64,000 nt of DNA, from assembly GCF_004363045.1 (NCBI RefSeq), contig NZ_SNYJ01000002.1, forward strand, positions 404,020 through 468,019, in the 5' to 3' direction. Numbering within the stretch: the first letter of the stretch is position 1; every line of letters begins with the position of its first letter. The stretch comes from Aureibacillus halotolerans (lineage in GTDB: Bacteria; Bacillota; Bacilli; Bacillales; DSM-28697). The notes beneath the pieces were generated by a model. It was given only the letters and a program-made list of their open reading frames with translations, was not told where the DNA came from and searched no databases. Of the stretch, positions 23,913-33,929 are shown in pieces. The position numbers and the translations under genes are program-made.

Positions 23913-25115
23913 ATGAAAGGAAAAAAGATTGTCCTTGGTGTGACAGGGGGCATAGCCGCTTATAAAGCATGTGCATTGGCTAGCAAGCTTTCGCAAAAGG
24001 GTGCATTGGTCAGAGTTGTGATGACGGAGTCGGCCATGGAGTTCGTTCAGCCAATCACCTTTCAAGCCCTTACGAGACAACCTGTGTACACAAACACATT
24101 CAAAGAAAACGACCCTTCTGTGGTCGCTCATATTGATGTCGCTGATTGGGCAGACCTCGTTCTTGTCGCACCAGCAACCGCAAACGTATTAGCAAAAATG
24201 GCCCACGGGCTAGCCGATGACATGCTCACGACCATATTGCTAGCGACAACTGCTCCGGTTTGGGCAGCACCTGCAATGAATGTTCACATGTATGATCATC
24301 CAGCTGTCAAAACCAATATTCAAACGCTGCATGAACGTGGCGTCCAGTTCATTGAGCCAGAGGAAGGGTATCTTGCCTGCGGGTATGTAGGCAAAGGGCG
24401 TTTAGAAGAGCCTGAAAAGATTGCCGAGACCATTCAAGCCTTTTTTACAGACCCTCCAAAAAAAGGTCGTTTTGCTGGGAAGAAAGTATTAATTACTGCA
24501 GGTCCAACGCAGGAACGAATTGACCCTGTGCGTTATTTGACGAATCGATCCTCAGGAAAAATGGGATTTGCCCTTGCGGCAGAAGCGTTTCAGGATGGTG
24601 CGCAGGTCACGATTGTGTCAGGCCCTGTTCAGCTTGAAGCTCCACGTGGCGTAGAATGGATTCGTGTCGTATCGGCAGCGGAAATGTTTGATGCGGTTAT
24701 GAGCCGATACGATCAATTCGATGTTGCGATCATGACAGCAGCAGTGGCCGATTACACACCTAAAAAGATCCAAGAACAAAAAATCAAGAAAACAGGCGAT
24801 GAGCACATGGCGTTAGAACTCGTGCAAACAGAAGATATTCTTCGTCATCTTGGACATTTAGAACACCGCCCCTTATTAATCGGTTTTGCTGCGGAATCTG
24901 AACGTGTTGTGGAGTACGCTGAAAAAAAACGCGTGTCTAAGCAAGCAGACATGATAGTGGCAAATTCCATTGCAGGTGAAAAGGGTGCCTTTGACTCTGA
25001 TGAAAATGAAGTGACACTTGTCACCGCCTCTAGTCAAATAGCGCTCAAACGCGCAAGCAAACAGCATATCGCGCAAGCCATTCTAGATGCTGTCCATGAC
25101 ATGTTGAAAGGGTGA
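23913..25115 (+). CDS. coaBC: Bifunctional phosphopantothenoylcysteine decarboxylase/synthetase
   Basis: Two consecutive steps of coenzyme A synthesis. The N-terminal CoaC flavoprotein half has APAMNVHMYDHPAV and the active-site Cys in ACGYVGKGRLEEP. The C-terminal CoaB half begins near residue 190 with ITAGPTQERIDPVR and RSSGKMG. The length of 400 is usual. AGGTAGGTG lies before ATG 23913. The stop overlaps the in-frame GTG 25112, but the chosen priA start is 25121. Confidence 0.96.
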   Translation: MKGKKIVLGVTGGIAAYKACALASKLSQKGALVRVVMTESAMEFVQPITFQALTRQPVYTNTFKENDPSVVAHIDVADWADLVLVAPATANVLAKMAHGLADDMLTTILLATTAPVWAAPAMNVHMYDHPAVKTNIQTLHERGVQFIEPEEGYLACGYVGKGRLEEPEKIAETIQAFFTDPPKKGRFAGKKVLITAGPTQERIDPVRYLTNRSSGKMGFALAAEAFQDGAQVTIVSGPVQLEAPRGVEWIRVVSAAEMFDAVMSRYDQFDVAIMTAAVADYTPKKIQEQKIKKTGDEHMALELVQTEDILRHLGHLEHRPLLIGFAAESERVVEYAEKKRVSKQADMIVANSIAGEKGAFDSDENEVTLVTASSQIALKRASKQHIAQAILDAVHDMLKG

Positions 25116-25120
25116 GTTGT

Positions 25121-27523
25121 ATGTTTGCCTCCGTTGTTGTTGATGTACCCACCCAGCAAACGGACAGACTCTATGATTATGAAGTTCCTGAAAGCTGGGA
25201 GGCGCTTGTGCAGCCTGGAATGAGAGTTCTTGTGCCATTCGGTCCACGGAAAATTCAAGGTATGGTGCTTGCCATAAAGGCGAGCACCGATGTTTTGAAA
25301 ACAAAACCGCTCATTGCTTTGCTGGATTTGACCCCTGTCTTGACAGAGGAGCTTCTGGCCATAGGGAAGTGGCTTTCTAACGAAACGATGTGCTTTTTAA
25401 TTACCGCCTATCAAGCGATGTTGCCATCGGCTTTGAAATCAACGTATTCGAAAAAGCTTGTTCTTGCGGATGGACGATTACCTTCCGACTTGCCTGAAGA
25501 GCTTCAGGTCTTTTACAAAAACCAACGAGCGGTCTTGTGGGATGACGTGGAAAGCAACCTGCAAACAATGAAATCCGTGAAACTTGCGCTTGAAGAAGGC
25601 TGGATAGATGTTCTTTATGAAGCAAAAGATCAAACGTCTATAAAGCATGTGAAATGGGTAACGCTTAAGCAATCGTTGACCGAGGCTCTTGCTTCACTTG
25701 CGGCGAATGCCGTGCGTCAGCGGGAAGCCATTCAATTGCTTGCGAGTCATAAAGATGGCCTTGCTTTGAGTGTGCTGTCACAGAGATCAAATGCAGGATA
25801 TTCAAGTCTGAATAAGTTAGTGGAGAAGGGGATATTCCATTTGGAAGAGCGCGAGCTTTACCGCGAGCCATACGAGCTTATGGAATCGACCTCGACCCCA
25901 CTCGATCTAACTGAAGAACAAGCCGCTGTGCTGGAATCAATCGTTTCAGCGACAGATCAGTCGAGTGCTACCACATTTCTCCTTCATGGCATCACGGGCA
26001 GTGGGAAGACAGAAGTGTATTTACAGGCAATCGATAATGCACTAAAACAAGACAAACAAGCGATTGTCCTTGTGCCAGAAATTTCGCTAACGCCGATGAT
26101 GGTCGATCGCTTTAAGAAACGATTCGGCTCAAAGGTAGCTGTGCTTCATAGTGCCTTGTCTAAAGGGGAGCGGTACGACGAATGGCGTAAAATTCATCGT
26201 AAAGAAGTGACTGTGGCTGTAGGGGCACGATCAGCTATATTTGCTCCGTTTGACCGTCTTGGCATTGTCATTATTGATGAAGAGCATGAAACGAGCTACA
26301 AGCAAGAAGAGCATCCGCGCTATCATGCACGCGATGTCGCTATTAAGCGTGCTGCCTTCCACAAGTGTCCCGTTGTCCTTGGCAGTGCGACGCCATCACT
26401 TGAATCAAGAGCTCGAGCCCAAAAAAAACGCTATCACTATGTTCAATTGGAAAAACGCATTGGAAAGCAATCTTACCCTGAAGTGACGATTGCGGATATG
26501 CGTGATGAGCTTAAGGCTGGCAACCGCTCGATGTTTTCCAGACAACTTATGGATGCATTGACAGAGACGATATCCCGAGGTGAACAAGCCGTATTGTTTC
26601 TAAACCGACGGGGGTTTTCCACCTTTGTCATGTGCAGAGACTGTGGGTATGTGCTTCAATGTCCACATTGCGATATTTCGTTAACCTATCACAAGCATCA
26701 CCATGCAATGAAATGTCATTATTGCGGTCATCAAGAGCCTTTGCCCCGGGCATGCCCGAAGTGTGAAAGCGAGCATATTCGCTTTTTTGGCACTGGCACG
26801 CAAAAGGTGGAGGAGGAGCTTCTAAAACTATTGCCGGACATACGGATTTTGCGAATGGACGTTGATACGACAAAACGAAAAGGGTCACATGCAAAGCTAT
26901 TGGACGCTTTTGAAGCCCATGAAGCAGATGTCCTGCTTGGCACACAAATGATTGCCAAAGGTCTTGATTTTCGCAAAGTTACTTTTGTTGGTGTCCTTGC
27001 CGCAGAAACGATGTTGCATTTGCCTGATTTTCGAGCAGCAGAAAAAACCTTTCAGCTCCTTACACAAGTCAGCGGTCGAGCAGGACGTCATGAGTTGCCT
27101 GGGCAGGTTGTCATCCAAACGTATACACCAGAGCACTACAGCATCATGCTGTCTGCTAGCCATGACTACGCAGGCTTTTATAAACAGGAAATGCAGTTTC
27201 GCAAGCTAAGCCAATACCCGCCATTTTATTATCTTGCACTCGTCACGATTACACATGAAGACTTGATGGAATGTGCGAAGGAAGCAGAAAAAATTGCTCG
27301 GCATCTCTCACAAGAGCTGTCAGATGAGGCAATCCTTCTTGGACCAGTGGCCTCCCCGATTCCAAAGATCAAAGATAGATTCCGCTATCAATGCATGATA
27401 AAATATAAGGATGAACCTAAGCTTCAGCCTGCCTTAAAGCAGATCATGGCGCTTTATGCAGAACGAATTCAAAAAAAAGAGTTGCAAGTGTTAATTGACA
27501 TGCAGCCTTATTCGATGCTCTAA
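25121..27523 (+). CDS. priA: Primosomal protein N', PriA helicase
   Basis: Replication restart helicase that loads the replisome at stalled forks. A 3'-DNA-binding N-terminal domain is followed by Walker A GITGSGKTEVY (near residue 290) and the DEEH box. The zinc-binding region carries CRDCGYVLQCPHC and CHYCGH with CPKC. Of GTG 25112 and ATG 25121, the ATG fits AAAGGGTGAG spacing and the family N-terminus (MFASVVVDVP). This gives 800 residues. In B. subtilis def follows; here it does not. Confidence 0.96.
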   Translation: MFASVVVDVPTQQTDRLYDYEVPESWEALVQPGMRVLVPFGPRKIQGMVLAIKASTDVLKTKPLIALLDLTPVLTEELLAIGKWLSNETMCFLITAYQAMLPSALKSTYSKKLVLADGRLPSDLPEELQVFYKNQRAVLWDDVESNLQTMKSVKLALEEGWIDVLYEAKDQTSIKHVKWVTLKQSLTEALASLAANAVRQREAIQLLASHKDGLALSVLSQRSNAGYSSLNKLVEKGIFHLEERELYREPYELMESTSTPLDLTEEQAAVLESIVSATDQSSATTFLLHGITGSGKTEVYLQAIDNALKQDKQAIVLVPEISLTPMMVDRFKKRFGSKVAVLHSALSKGERYDEWRKIHRKEVTVAVGARSAIFAPFDRLGIVIIDEEHETSYKQEEHPRYHARDVAIKRAAFHKCPVVLGSATPSLESRARAQKKRYHYVQLEKRIGKQSYPEVTIADMRDELKAGNRSMFSRQLMDALTETISRGEQAVLFLNRRGFSTFVMCRDCGYVLQCPHCDISLTYHKHHHAMKCHYCGHQEPLPRACPKCESEHIRFFGTGTQKVEEELLKLLPDIRILRMDVDTTKRKGSHAKLLDAFEAHEADVLLGTQMIAKGLDFRKVTFVGVLAAETMLHLPDFRAAEKTFQLLTQVSGRAGRHELPGQVVIQTYTPEHYSIMLSASHDYAGFYKQEMQFRKLSQYPPFYYLALVTITHEDLMECAKEAEKIARHLSQELSDEAILLGPVASPIPKIKDRFRYQCMIKYKDEPKLQPALKQIMALYAERIQKKELQVLIDMQPYSML

Positions 27524-27559
27524 TGTGAGTTTGTTTACATGACATCGTTTACGCTCTTA

Positions 27560-27590
27560 GAAACATGCGAGCAGCCTTCAGCCATGTTTC
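27560..27590. other. Hairpin between priA and fmt
   Basis: GAAACATG pairs perfectly with CATGTTTC across a 15-base loop. No T-run follows. The 165-base gap holds no def gene or recognisable fragment of one. Confidence 0.5.
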
Positions 27591-27688
27591 AGCGCCTCAC
27601 TCTAAGGTGCAGGGAATGATGGATGGTCGTATAGTATGGTGAACATCGATGTGAAAATGAGGACAATATCCGTAAAATAGGTGATAGA

Positions 27689-28642
27689 ATGAAACGAATC
27701 GTATTTATGGGGACGCCAGCCTTCTCCGTACCGATCTTGCAGAGATTGCTTCAGTTCCAGGAGATTACTGTTGTTGGCGTAGTCACGCAGCCTGATCGGC
27801 CAAAGGGCAGAAAACGCGTGCTCACCCCATCGCCTGTAAAGGAAGAAGCCGAGAAGCATGCCCTTCCTGTGCTTCAGCCTGAACGGTTAAATACCGCAGA
27901 AGGAATTCAACAAGTGTTGGATCTCAGACCGGATTTGATTGTGACGGCTGCGTATGGACAGCTTGTGCCAAAGGCGATTTTGGATGCCCCGCCAGCGAAA
28001 TGTGTCAACGTGCATGCCTCATTACTTCCAGAGCTTCGAGGTGGTGCACCGATCCATTACGCCATCATGCAAGAAAAAAAAGAAACAGGAATATCGATCA
28101 TGTATATGGCGGAAAAACTAGATGCTGGACCGGTCATTGCACAATCAGCTCTGCCGATTACGACAGAGGATCATGTAGGGTCACTTCATGAAAAGCTAAG
28201 TGTGCTTGGAGCGGATTTACTGCTGCGTGTGCTTCCGGATCTATTGGAAAACAAAGTGGTAGCGACGCCTCAAGACAGTACGAAGGCGACATTTGCTTCT
28301 AACATTACACGCGACCAAGAAATCATTGATTGGTCACAGCCTAACCACAAAGTAGCAGCACATATACGAGGACTCCATCCATGGCCAGTCGCTTTTACGG
28401 AAATAAAAGACCAAGTGATGAAAATTTGGTGGGGCGAATCAATTGAAATGACAACCGATCAACCGCCCGGTACGATCCTTTCCGTAGATAAGCATGGTGT
28501 GTCTGTGGCGTGTGGTCAGCAAAGTGTACTTGTCGTCACAGACATTCAACCTGCGGGGAAAAAGCGGATGCCCGCGGCTGATTTTGCCCGTGGCCAAGCC
28601 AGCCCTTTGACTCCAGGCGTTGTATTAGGAGGTTCTCATTGA
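27689..28642 (+). CDS. fmt: Methionyl-tRNA formyltransferase
   Basis: Formylates the initiator Met-tRNA with 10-formyl-THF. The N-terminal formyl-transferase fold has VFMGTPAFS and the family signature HASLLPELRGGAPI, which contains catalytic His and Pro residues. A C-terminal OB-like domain follows from about residue 205. The length of 317 is usual. The peptide deformylase gene that should act on its product is not adjacent. The stop overlaps rsmB by 4 bases. Confidence 0.96.
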   Translation: MKRIVFMGTPAFSVPILQRLLQFQEITVVGVVTQPDRPKGRKRVLTPSPVKEEAEKHALPVLQPERLNTAEGIQQVLDLRPDLIVTAAYGQLVPKAILDAPPAKCVNVHASLLPELRGGAPIHYAIMQEKKETGISIMYMAEKLDAGPVIAQSALPITTEDHVGSLHEKLSVLGADLLLRVLPDLLENKVVATPQDSTKATFASNITRDQEIIDWSQPNHKVAAHIRGLHPWPVAFTEIKDQVMKIWWGESIEMTTDQPPGTILSVDKHGVSVACGQQSVLVVTDIQPAGKKRMPAADFARGQASPLTPGVVLGGSH

Positions 28643-29982
28643 AGCAATTAAGCGTACGTGAGCTGAGCATTCAGCTCTTAGAAGATATTGATAAATCAAA
28701 GTCGTATAGTAATCTAGCGTTGCACAACGCGATTGAAAAGGCACGGTTGCCTGAGCGTGATTCGGGGTTGTTAACTGAACTAGTGTATGGCACTGTGCAA
28801 AATGAGCTACTGCTGGATTATAGTCTTGCTCCTTTCATTAAAAAGAAGAAGTTGATGCCATGGGTGCGTCACCTTTTGAGGGTGTCAGCTTATCAGATGA
28901 TTCTACTTGATCGTATTCCAGACCATGCGATTCTAAATGAAGCCGTCACGATTGCTAAGAAGCGAGGTCATAAAGGCATTTCAGGTTTTGTCAATGCGGT
29001 CCTGCGTTCAGCACAGCGCGAAGGTTGGCCAGATCCGAGTCGTATAGAAGACCTTGGCGAGCGCTTGTCCGTGCAGTACAGTCATCCGCGTTGGCTTGTC
29101 AACCGATGGCTCAAACAGTTCGGTTTAGAAGCGACGGAGCGTATGTTAGAAATTAATATGACACCACCGCCGTCAGTAGGTAGAGTGAACACGAATAAGT
29201 GGACGAGAGATGAATTTTTACTTGCGTCCGAAGAAGAGGCTTTTGAAAAAGGAACTCTCGCTCCTGAAGCTGTGTTCTATAAAGGCAATATCGCGAGGCT
29301 GCCCGCTTATCATGAAGGGGACGTGACGGTACAGGATGAGAGCTCTATGCTCGTTGGCCATGCAGTAGGGGCGACATCCAACCAGCAAATCCTTGATGCA
29401 TGCGCAGCGCCAGGAGGAAAAACGACGCATTTGGCAGAATTGATGAAGGACTCGGGTCGAATTGATGCTCTTGATCTGCATGCCCATAAAACAAAGCTCA
29501 TTGAACAACAGGCAAAGCGGCTTGACCTTGCATCTATCCATACACAGACGCTTGATGTTCGGAAGGCAAGCGAAGTGTTTGCTCCTGAAAGTTTTGATCA
29601 TATTCTTGTCGATGCGCCGTGTAGTGGACTTGGTGTTATACGCCGTAAGCCAGATATTAAATGGGCAAAGCAGGAAGAAGACATTACGCGCTTAGCCACA
29701 GTTCAACAGGACATTTTACGAGCTGTTGCTCCGCTATTAAAACCTGGTGGACGGCTTGTGTATTCCACTTGTACAATTGATGCGGCTGAAAACGCGGATG
29801 TCATCACGTTGTTTCTCTCAGAGCAAAATGATTTTGAACGTGATCCATCCCTGAAGGAGCGTATGCCCAAAACGATCCCAGCAGAGGCGTGGACGGAAAA
29901 CGGTGACGTGCAACTTTTGCCACATATGGCGAATTCAGATGGATTTTATGTGACAGCATTACAAAAAAAGAAGGTGCATTAA
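28639..29982 (+). CDS. rsmB: 16S rRNA (cytosine-967-C5) methyltransferase RsmB
   Basis: SAM-dependent m5C methyltransferase. The first 140 residues form a NusB-like RNA-binding domain and the rest a Rossmann fold with [15 protein letters not shown]. The two cysteines of the reaction are in DAPCSGLG and YSTCTI. TTG 28639 overlaps the fmt stop (TTGA) and has AGGAGG 6 bases upstream. Length is 447. Confidence 0.95.
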   Translation: MKQLSVRELSIQLLEDIDKSKSYSNLALHNAIEKARLPERDSGLLTELVYGTVQNELLLDYSLAPFIKKKKLMPWVRHLLRVSAYQMILLDRIPDHAILNEAVTIAKKRGHKGISGFVNAVLRSAQREGWPDPSRIEDLGERLSVQYSHPRWLVNRWLKQFGLEATERMLEINMTPPPSVGRVNTNKWTRDEFLLASEEEAFEKGTLAPEAVFYKGNIARLPAYHEGDVTVQDESSMLVGHAVGATSNQQILDACAAPGGKTTHLAELMKDSGRIDALDLHAHKTKLIEQQAKRLDLASIHTQTLDVRKASEVFAPESFDHILVDAPCSGLGVIRRKPDIKWAKQEEDITRLATVQQDILRAVAPLLKPGGRLVYSTCTIDAAENADVITLFLSEQNDFERDPSLKERMPKTIPAEAWTENGDVQLLPHMANSDGFYVTALQKKKVH

Positions 29983-29983
29983 A

Positions 29984-31078
29984 ATGACAGTGCAGCAACA
30001 AAAGCAAAAACCTTATATGAAACCTATTGATCAGCTTCCTTCCATCTATAGTCTTCAGCACGATGATATGAAGCAGTGGTTGAAAGACAATGGAGAACCT
30101 GCCTTTCGTGCTGATCAAATTTTTGAATGGCTCTATGTAAAGCGAGTATTCGCTTTTGAAGACATGACAAATTTACCTAAGTCGTTGCGGTCCTTGCTAG
30201 AGTCGTCTTTCGACTTTACAACGTTAAACACGATTGTGCAGCAAAAAGCGAAAGATGGCACGATGAAATTCTTGTTTGAGCTTACGGACGGGTATTCCAT
30301 TGAAACCGTGCTAATGAAACATGATTATGGCTACTCTGTTTGTGTGACGACCCAGGTCGGTTGTCGCATCGGCTGTTCTTTTTGTGCGTCAACGTTAGGT
30401 GGTTTAAAACGCCATTTAGAAGCAGGTGAAATTGTCGCTCAGGTCGTAAAAGTACAGCAAGTTCTGGATGACATTGAGGCGCGTGTTGGCCATGTCGTTA
30501 TTATGGGCATTGGCGAACCGTTTGATAATTACGATGAGATGATGGCATTCTTGAAAATCATTAATCACGAAAAAGCGCTGCATATTGGAGCAAGACATAT
30601 TACCGTGTCAACTAGTGGAATTGTACCGAAAATCTATAAATTTGCAGATGAAGCTTTGCAAATTAATTTTGCGCTATCTTTGCACTCACCGACACAGGAA
30701 TTGCGTGAGCAGTTAATGCCGATTGCAAAGGCGTATCCTCTCGATAGGTTGATGGAGTCCATTGAGTACTATACAACCAAAACGGGTCGTCGAATTACCT
30801 TTGAGTATGGACTATTCGGAGGTGTTAACGATTCCGTTGACCACGCGTTGAAGCTCGCGAAACTGATCCGTTCATTAAAATGCCATGTGAACCTCATTCC
30901 GGTCAATCATGTGCCTGAACGTGATTATGTCAGAACACCACCGGAAAAAATTCAAGCATTTGTAGCTACCTTAAAGAAAAAAGGGGTAAATGTGACGGTC
31001 CGACGTGAACAAGGACACGATATTGAAGCTGCTTGTGGCCAGTTAAGGGCGAAGGAGCGGAAAGAAGAGACGAGGTGA
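29984..31078 (+). CDS. rlmN: Dual-specificity 23S rRNA/tRNA adenine-C2 methyltransferase RlmN
   Basis: Radical SAM methylase acting on A2503 of 23S rRNA and on some tRNAs. The cluster motif CRIGCSFC is at about residues 125-132. The substrate-bridging C-terminal Cys lies in EAACGQL. The length of 364 is normal. AAGGTG precedes ATG 29984. The gene continues slightly past the start region of prpC. Confidence 0.96.
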   Translation: MTVQQQKQKPYMKPIDQLPSIYSLQHDDMKQWLKDNGEPAFRADQIFEWLYVKRVFAFEDMTNLPKSLRSLLESSFDFTTLNTIVQQKAKDGTMKFLFELTDGYSIETVLMKHDYGYSVCVTTQVGCRIGCSFCASTLGGLKRHLEAGEIVAQVVKVQQVLDDIEARVGHVVIMGIGEPFDNYDEMMAFLKIINHEKALHIGARHITVSTSGIVPKIYKFADEALQINFALSLHSPTQELREQLMPIAKAYPLDRLMESIEYYTTKTGRRITFEYGLFGGVNDSVDHALKLAKLIRSLKCHVNLIPVNHVPERDYVRTPPEKIQAFVATLKKKGVNVTVRREQGHDIEAACGQLRAKERKEETR

Positions 31079-31086
31079 AGACGGTC

Positions 31087-31845
31087 ATGAAAACATTCTA
31101 CAGTACAAATGTAGGGATTGTCCGCGAGCACAACGAGGACAGTGTGGCCATTGAAGGCAACGACACTGAATGTTTCGCGATTGTTGCTGATGGTATGGGC
31201 GGTCATCGTGCAGGAGATGTGGCCAGCGCCATGGCAGTTGAAGAGCTTATGCTGCAATGGCAGGAACGTCCCGTTTTCGGGAGTCCTACAGTAACAGAAG
31301 CGTGGATTCAAGAAACGGTACAAAAGGTGAACGTGAAAATGCATGCCTATGCGCAAACCCATAAGGAATGCAATGGCATGGGGACCACATTGATAAGCGC
31401 CATTTGTACCCCGACCTATGTGACGTTAGCCCATATAGGGGACAGTCGTGGTTACGTGAAGCGGCAGTCGTTATTCAGGCAAGTTACTGACGATCATACG
31501 CTCGTCAATGAACTTGTGCGTTCTGGTGAATTATCGAAGGAAGCCGCAGAGTATCACCCTCGAAAAAATATAATTTTAAGAGCATTGGGGACGGATGAAA
31601 ACGTCTTACCTGATGTGCAATCGTTTGAATGGGAGCAAGGGGAGTATGTCTTGCTTTGTTCAGATGGTTTATCAAATAAAGTGACGGATCAGGAGCTGGA
31701 TTCGCTTCTTTCAGAGGAAAAGGGCTTAGACCAAAAAGCAGAAGCCATGATCGCAGCAGCAAACCTTGCTGGTGGCGAGGACAATATATCCGTAGCTCTC
31801 GTTTACAACGAACCGTGTGAAGAAGGCAGGCGAGTCATGGGATGA
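31087..31845 (+). CDS. prpC: PP2C-type serine/threonine phosphatase PrpC
   Basis: Metal-dependent phosphatase that reverses PrkC phosphorylation. The metal-binding motifs VADGMGGHRAGD, HIGDSRGY and GGEDNIS are intact. I chose ATG 31087 because GAGGTG is 9 bases upstream and the product starts MKTFYSTNVG. This gives 252 residues; the upstream in-frame codons overlap rlmN. The ATGA overlap with prkC supports coupled expression. Confidence 0.96.
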   Translation: MKTFYSTNVGIVREHNEDSVAIEGNDTECFAIVADGMGGHRAGDVASAMAVEELMLQWQERPVFGSPTVTEAWIQETVQKVNVKMHAYAQTHKECNGMGTTLISAICTPTYVTLAHIGDSRGYVKRQSLFRQVTDDHTLVNELVRSGELSKEAAEYHPRKNIILRALGTDENVLPDVQSFEWEQGEYVLLCSDGLSNKVTDQELDSLLSEEKGLDQKAEAMIAAANLAGGEDNISVALVYNEPCEEGRRVMG

Positions 31846-33920
31846 TAGGTGATCATTTAGACGGCCGCTATCAGATTCTTGATTATATTGGTGGCGGAGG
31901 GATGGCGAACGTCTACCTCGCAAAGGACATGATTTTAGATCGTGAAGTGGCTGTGAAAGTCTTAAAGCCTGAATTCTCTAAGGATGACGAGTTTATTAAA
32001 CGGTTCCGACGTGAAGCAAGAGCAGCCACAAGCCTTTCCCATCCAAACATCGTCGACATCTATGATATTGGTGAACAGGAAGACACGTATTACATGGTGA
32101 TGGAATATGTGAAAGGGCAGACGTTAAAGCAATATATTCAACACAATGAAACACTCTCTGTCGATGTCGTTGTCGATATTATGCTTCAACTGACATCAGC
32201 GATTACGCAAGCGCACGAAAACCAAATTATTCATCGTGACATTAAGCCACAAAATGTGCTTATCGATGAACAGGGAGACGCGAAAGTGACGGACTTTGGC
32301 ATTGCCGTTGCCTTAAGCTCAACGACAATGACACAAACGAACTCGTTGCTTGGTTCCGTCCATTATTTATCGCCCGAGCAGGCACGTGGGGGCATGGCAA
32401 ATAAAAAATCGGATATTTATTCACTTGGCATTGTGATGTATGAAATGATCAGCGGCAAGGCTCCTTACACAGGCGAAACAGCCGTATCGATTGCCTTAAA
32501 GCATCTACAAAATGAACTGCCACCGATTCAACAATTGAAACCGGACCTTCCGCAAAGCGTCGAAAACGTACTCTTAAAATCATGTGCAAAAGACCCACTG
32601 CACCGCTACACGTCTGTTGAAGCAATGCACACGGACTTAATGTCGGTGCTTGATGCGGATCGTCTGCATGAAGACAAGTATATACCGCCAAATGACGAGG
32701 ATGAGAAAACGAAAGCTGTTCCTGTCCTTCCTAAATCTTTTCATGAAACCGTGGCAGATACGAAAACACACCCTGCTTTGAATAGCAGTGAGAATGAGTC
32801 GAAAAAACCAAAGTCGTCTGAGCAAAACAATGCCAAGGTCGATAAAAAGAAAAAAAAGAATTGGTCAAAGATCCTTCTCTGGGGACTGCTTATCTTTGTG
32901 TTTCTAGGTGGCGTTTTTGCCGCTGCTCTCCTATGGCTCCCTTCGTTAATGATGCCTGATGAGGTGGAGGTGCCAGAAGTCGCTGGCCTTTCTCAAGTTG
33001 AAGCGCAAGTGACGTTAGCCAAAGAGAATTTTCAAGTGACGATTAAAGAGACGTCGAGCAACGATGTTGACGAAGGGCATGCAATTGGAACACAGCCTGA
33101 AGCAGGAGATATGGTAAAGGACGGTTCTGAAATTACACTTGAGGTGAGCACAGGTCAGGAAAGGGTTGCTTTTGACAACTACGTACAACGCTCAGGTGAC
33201 GATGCGAAGAGAGAGTTGGAGCTAAAAGGCTACACTGTAAAAATGTATGAGGTTGATTCTGAGCAACCGCAAGGACTCGTTGTTGAACAGTTTCCAGCTG
33301 TGGATACGATGGTTGTTCCAGAAGAGACAACCGTCACTTTAGAAGTGAGTCGTGGACCAGAGTTATTGCTGCAGGATATGAGAGGGATGTCTGAGGAAGA
33401 AGTTAAAGCCTACGCAGAAGAACACAACTTAAAACTTTCGATTGCAAATGAACAAGAATTCGATCAGGAGATTCCAGCAGGTCATGTGAAAAGTCAAAAC
33501 CCACCAGCAAACACGACAATGCAAAATGGTGATCCGATCTCAGTCACATTGTCAAAAGGACCGCCACCAGTGACTGGAACTAAAACCGTCACTGTTGTAT
33601 TTGAACCTGACAATGGTCCAGGGAACCGTGGCAACAACGGAAACGGAAACGGTAATGGCAACAACGGAAACAACGGAAACAATGGAAATAACGGAAACGG
33701 ATTTTTTGACAGTCAAAATGAGACCGCCGTCGTGCGAGTCTATGTCAATGATCTGAGCAACAATCTTACGCAAGCGATCGTCGAACAAGAAATTACAGAA
33801 ACAACGGATATCCAGTTTGAGGTGACGCTAGCCTACAACGAGAGCGCAGAGTACAGAATAACGCTCGATGGCGAAGCGGTCGATACTGGAACGGTTACTT
33901 ATGATGAGTTAACCAATTAG
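31842..33920 (+). CDS. prkC: PASTA-domain serine/threonine protein kinase PrkC
   Basis: Membrane Hanks-type kinase that senses muropeptides and promotes spore germination in B. subtilis. The kinase domain covers residues 1-270 with HRDIKPQN near 131 and TDFGIA. One membrane segment (about 345-367) follows a Lys-rich stretch. Three PASTA repeats lie outside, about 370-580. An Asn/Gly low-complexity linker (about 595-622) then leads into a C-terminal Ig-like domain. At 692 residues it is longer than the B. subtilis protein as I recall it, partly because of that linker. Confidence 0.96.
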   Translation: MIGDHLDGRYQILDYIGGGGMANVYLAKDMILDREVAVKVLKPEFSKDDEFIKRFRREARAATSLSHPNIVDIYDIGEQEDTYYMVMEYVKGQTLKQYIQHNETLSVDVVVDIMLQLTSAITQAHENQIIHRDIKPQNVLIDEQGDAKVTDFGIAVALSSTTMTQTNSLLGSVHYLSPEQARGGMANKKSDIYSLGIVMYEMISGKAPYTGETAVSIALKHLQNELPPIQQLKPDLPQSVENVLLKSCAKDPLHRYTSVEAMHTDLMSVLDADRLHEDKYIPPNDEDEKTKAVPVLPKSFHETVADTKTHPALNSSENESKKPKSSEQNNAKVDKKKKKNWSKILLWGLLIFVFLGGVFAAALLWLPSLMMPDEVEVPEVAGLSQVEAQVTLAKENFQVTIKETSSNDVDEGHAIGTQPEAGDMVKDGSEITLEVSTGQERVAFDNYVQRSGDDAKRELELKGYTVKMYEVDSEQPQGLVVEQFPAVDTMVVPEETTVTLEVSRGPELLLQDMRGMSEEEVKAYAEEHNLKLSIANEQEFDQEIPAGHVKSQNPPANTTMQNGDPISVTLSKGPPPVTGTKTVTVVFEPDNGPGNRGNNGNGNGNGNNGNNGNNGNNGNGFFDSQNETAVVRVYVNDLSNNLTQAIVEQEITETTDIQFEVTLAYNESAEYRITLDGEAVDTGTVTYDELTN

Positions 33921-33929
33921 GAGGCTTTC

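Noticed and set aside
33620-33710. Short tandem repeats that could suggest a CRISPR array or satellite
   Set aside because: They are in-frame Asn/Gly codons inside prkC; there are no spacers.
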